The position numbers and the translations under genes were made by a program. Shown here piece after piece: positions 62,501 through 64,000 of a DNA stretch of 64,000 bases. The notes beneath the pieces were generated by a model that worked only from the letters and a program-made list of their open reading frames with translations, was not told the DNA's origin and did no database searches. Source of the DNA: JAACFF01 sp963701435 (GTDB lineage: Bacteria; Chloroflexota; Anaerolineae; Promineifilales; Promineifilaceae); the NCBI GenBank assembly GCA_963701435.1, contig CAVPAL010000006.1, positions 496,001 to 560,000 on the forward strand, given 5' to 3'. Every line of letters begins with the position of its first letter. Positions within the stretch are counted from its first letter, which is position 1.

Positions 62501-63106
62501 GTGGCGCGCCACGTATTGCCCCAGCCGGTACAGCAGTTAATTGATGAATTCGCGCGTCTGCCCGGCATTGGCCCCAAATCGGCCTCTCGGCTGACCTTTT
62601 ACCTGCTGCGCGCGATGGATGATCAGCCCTTGGAACTGGCGGCGGCGCTGCAAGATTTGAAGGCGCGCACGCAGTTTTGCTCGATCTGTTTTAACATTAC
62701 TGAAGTCAATCCCTGTCTGATTTGTCAGGATGATACGCGCGACGCACAGTTGTTATGTGTCGTTGAAGAGCCTCTGGATGTCCTGGCGATTGAACGTACG
62801 CGCGCGTTTAACGGCCGTTACCATGTTCTCCACGGCGCTATCTCTCCTGTTGAAGGGATTGGTCCTGAAGACCTGAAAGTGGCCGAACTGGTCGAACGTG
62901 TACAGCAAGGCAGCTTTCGAGAGATGATTCTGGCCACCAATCCCACGTTGGAAGGTGAATCCACAGCCCTTTATCTACAGCGACGATTGGTAAACAATCC
63001 CATAAAAATGACCCGTCTGGCGCGGGGTTTGCCGGTAGGCGGTGATTTGGAGTATACCGATGAAATCACGCTGGGACGCGCGTTGGAAGGGCGCCAGGAA
63101 CTATAA
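62501..63106 (+). CDS. recR: Recombination protein RecR
   Basis: RecR acts with RecO/RecF in gap repair and forms a DNA clamp. The 201 residues include a helix-hairpin-helix start (LPGIGPKSASRLTFYLL), a C4 zinc finger (Cys60, Cys63, Cys72, Cys75 in CSICFNITEVNPCLIC), a TOPRIM domain (LLCVVEEPLDVLAIERT, YHVLHGAISPVEGIGPEDL) and a Walker-B-like C-terminal region (TRLARGLPVGGDLEYTDEITLGRALEGR). The start is GTG 62501, six bases after the ybaB stop. It is the last protein gene of the operon. Confidence 0.96.
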   Translation: MARHVLPQPVQQLIDEFARLPGIGPKSASRLTFYLLRAMDDQPLELAAALQDLKARTQFCSICFNITEVNPCLICQDDTRDAQLLCVVEEPLDVLAIERTRAFNGRYHVLHGAISPVEGIGPEDLKVAELVERVQQGSFREMILATNPTLEGESTALYLQRRLVNNPIKMTRLARGLPVGGDLEYTDEITLGRALEGRQEL

Positions 63107-63111
63107 CGAAT

Positions 63112-63140
63112 TTGCTCGCCCTTAGCCCTTGTGCTAATAT
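63112..63140 (+). promoter_or_regulatory. Promoter of tRNA-Gln
   Basis: TTGCTC (63112-63117), a 17-bp spacer, and TAATAT (63135-63140). The predicted start is about 63147, giving a leader of about 44 nt before the mature tRNA 5' end. Confidence 0.6.
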
Positions 63141-63190
63141 TTTGCCCACTGTCGTCAATGTGAGCATAAGGATGTTGGCAATGGAGACAA

Positions 63191-63262
63191 TGGGGTGTCG
63201 CCAAGCGGTAAGGCAGCGGACTTTGAATCCGCCATACGTAGGTTCGAATCCTACCACCCCAG
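63191..63262 (+). tRNA. tRNA-Gln (anticodon UUG)
   Basis: A full cloverleaf of 72 nt can be folded. The acceptor stem TGGGGTG pairs with CACCCCA. The D arm is present. The anticodon stem-loop CGGACTTTGAATCCG has TTG as the anticodon, reading CAA. The T arm GTAGGTTCGAATCCTAC carries TTCGAAT. The discriminator is G, and the 3' CCA is not encoded (GCAC follows). The isolated gene has its own promoter and a terminator six bases downstream. Confidence 0.96.
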
Positions 63263-63267
63263 CACAG

Positions 63268-63298
63268 GGACTGAGTGGAAATTGCTCAGTCCTTTTTT
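63268..63298 (+). terminator. Rho-independent terminator of tRNA-Gln
   Basis: Stem GGACTGAG/CTCAGTCC (63268-63275 with 63285-63292), 9-nt loop, followed by six T. Confidence 0.93.
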
Positions 63299-63477
63299 GT
63301 TTTTGGCAGTGGCGCAATGTTTTTGCAACCTTTACTGCCCGGCCAATAAATTCGCGCCTGCGGCTGCGAAGCCGGCCTTCGCCCACATCACCAAAACGCG
63401 CCGCCTGTAATCAAAATCGTAAGTCCTGCGCCATACGCTGATGACAACGTGTTGGAAACCTGAGCAGGAGCGTATTT

Positions 63478-64000
63478 ATGACTTTAGCAGTGCTGATTTT
63501 AGCGGCCGGGCAAGGAACCCGGATGCTGTCTAAGAAACAAAAAATATTGCATGATGTTGGCGGCAAGCCGATGGTGCAGCATGTATTTGATGCGGCAACG
63601 GCCGTCGCCGATATTCCACCTGTCCTGGTGGTGGGCAATGGTGAAGCCGGCGTGCGCGGTTTGCTGGGTGAGCAGGCGACCTATATTGTGCAGGCGGAGC
63701 AGCTTGGCACGGGTCACGCAACCATGATGGCTGCGTCTGAGCTGCAAGGCAAAGTTGACCAGGTCATCGTGACCTACGGCGATATGCCTCTGCTGCGCAC
63801 TGAAACATTGGAACGGCTGGCTGACAAACAAGCCAAAACCGGCGCATCGGTTGTTTTACTATCGGTAACAGGCGCTATAGAATCTTCCTTTGGACGCGTC
63901 GTGCGCGATCAATACGGACATGGAGATGTGTTGGAAATTGTCGAGGTCGCCGAAGCGCGCCGACGGCCAAACACGGCCGAACTGCTTGCGATTCGTGAAC
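63478..64000 (+). CDS. glmU: Bifunctional N-acetylglucosamine-1-phosphate uridyltransferase GlmU (5' part)
   Basis: This is the N-terminal 174 residues of GlmU, cut by the window edge. The uridyltransferase motif is complete: LILAAGQGTRMLSKKQKILHDVGGKPM (L-x2-G-x-G-T-x-M-x4-P-K-type loop, with Lys in place of Pro in the fifth position), then VQAEQLGTGHATMMA, and TYGDMPLLR with the metal-binding Asp. The ATG 63478 follows GCAGGAGCG. Compare the altered loop in the fused transferase-mutase at 21934. The C-terminal acetyltransferase domain, if present, lies outside the window, so a single-domain uridyltransferase cannot be excluded. Confidence 0.88.
   Translation, partial: MTLAVLILAAGQGTRMLSKKQKILHDVGGKPMVQHVFDAATAVADIPPVLVVGNGEAGVRGLLGEQATYIVQAEQLGTGHATMMAASELQGKVDQVIVTYGDMPLLRTETLERLADKQAKTGASVVLLSVTGAIESSFGRVVRDQYGHGDVLEIVEVAEARRRPNTAELLAIRE

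Larger units (their letters stand above)
1192..63605. repeat. Highly iterated palindrome ACGGCCGT, dispersed family
   Basis: The 8-bp palindrome ACGGCCGT is scattered over the whole window, often extended to AACGGCCGTT. I counted about 65 copies by eye, for example at 1192-1199, 2031-2038, 58447-58454, 62811-62818 and 63598-63605. Chance expectation for a given 8-mer in 64 kb is about one. Copies lie on both sides of gene boundaries and mostly inside genes, where they read as Thr-Ala-Val, Asn-Gly-Arg or Tyr-Gly-Arg depending on frame. Many fall in loops and linkers, for example the DnaX linker, the MFE-2 linker and the DUF4349 tail. No transposase or fixed flanks accompany them. The behaviour resembles HIP1 (GCGATCGC) of cyanobacteria. 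Function unknown. The count is manual and may be off by several. Confidence 0.85.

Noticed and set aside
63195..63441. Open frames running through tRNA-Gln and its terminator
   Set aside because: They overlap a complete tRNA and a terminator and have no coding pattern.
1..64000. CRISPR array, prophage or integron
   Set aside because: No regularly spaced direct repeats, phage structural genes, integrase or attC-like arrays were seen; the hairpin elements are dispersed singly.

Overview
The window looks like a chromosomal segment of a free-living bacterium of the Chloroflexota (Anaerolineae-like). This is inferred from gene content, not from a marker-gene tree. The clues are an FMN-riboswitch-controlled RibXY-type riboflavin ABC transporter, a mevalonate-pathway kinase beside a decaprenyl-phosphate phosphoribosyltransferase-like UbiA protein, MalT-like LuxR regulation, liv transporters with an embedded acyl-CoA ligase, and the rpmB / asp23-fakA-degV-recG-coaD order. 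Base composition is moderate (about half GC). I see no prophage, CRISPR array, integron or intact insertion sequence.

Layout. 1-2.3 kb: end of pdxS, then pdxT (vitamin B6) and an orphan PAS histidine kinase. 2.7-7.7 kb: an alpha-oxoamine synthase, a GntR/FCD regulator and a 2-oxoacid:ferredoxin oxidoreductase (korAB). 7.8-15.2 kb (minus strand): a complete branched-chain amino-acid-type ABC operon, livG-acyl-CoA ligase-livH-livM-binding protein-livF, with a frameshift in livM. 15.5-19.4 kb: an unknown protein, heme O synthase, a PadR remnant, a small membrane protein and an MFS transporter. 19.5-24.1 kb: a GH94 phosphorylase followed by a nucleotidyltransferase-phosphohexomutase fusion, a plausible phosphorolytic sugar-activation pair. 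24.3-26.6 kb (minus): a CHAD-HTH fusion, a methyltransferase-like protein and a frameshifted hotdog thioesterase. 26.9-36.3 kb: isoprenoid genes, divergent rpmB, then asp23-fakA-degV-recG-coaD-coiled coil. 36.3-38.9 kb: a three-domain MFE-2-like beta-oxidation enzyme and a MazG-like protein. 39-43.4 kb: a decay zone of broken catabolic genes around one intact membrane-anchored EEP-family protein. 43.9-49.6 kb: NfeD-flotillin, two Yip1-like membrane proteins, an SDR and a GbsR/MarR regulator. 49.7-52.4 kb: a frameshifted MalT-like activator. 52.4-55.6 kb: IS debris, FMN riboswitch and a riboflavin ABC transporter. 55.6-64 kb: a DUF4349 lipoprotein, a phosphoesterase, tsaE-tsaB-rimI, a sugar epimerase, dnaX-ybaB-recR, tRNA-Gln and the start of glmU.

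Two sequence-level phenomena stand out. First, the 8-bp palindrome ACGGCCGT occurs about 65 times by hand count, against about one expected by chance. It sits inside and between genes, like the HIP1 palindrome of cyanobacteria. Second, a dispersed, apparently non-coding element of about 113 bp appears in three complete copies (12413, 26714, 29214) plus partial ones. It has AGGTAA/TTACCT ends, a central TTCCTYRAGGAA-like core placed 50-51 bp from the left end, and two side hairpins whose stems show compensatory changes. I do not recognise this element from a named family.

Four otherwise convincing genes (livM, the thioesterase, the racemase, the LuxR regulator) each carry a net +1 shift. Together with the decayed genes at 39-43 kb, this means either real gene erosion or residual assembly error, and read-level checking would separate the two.
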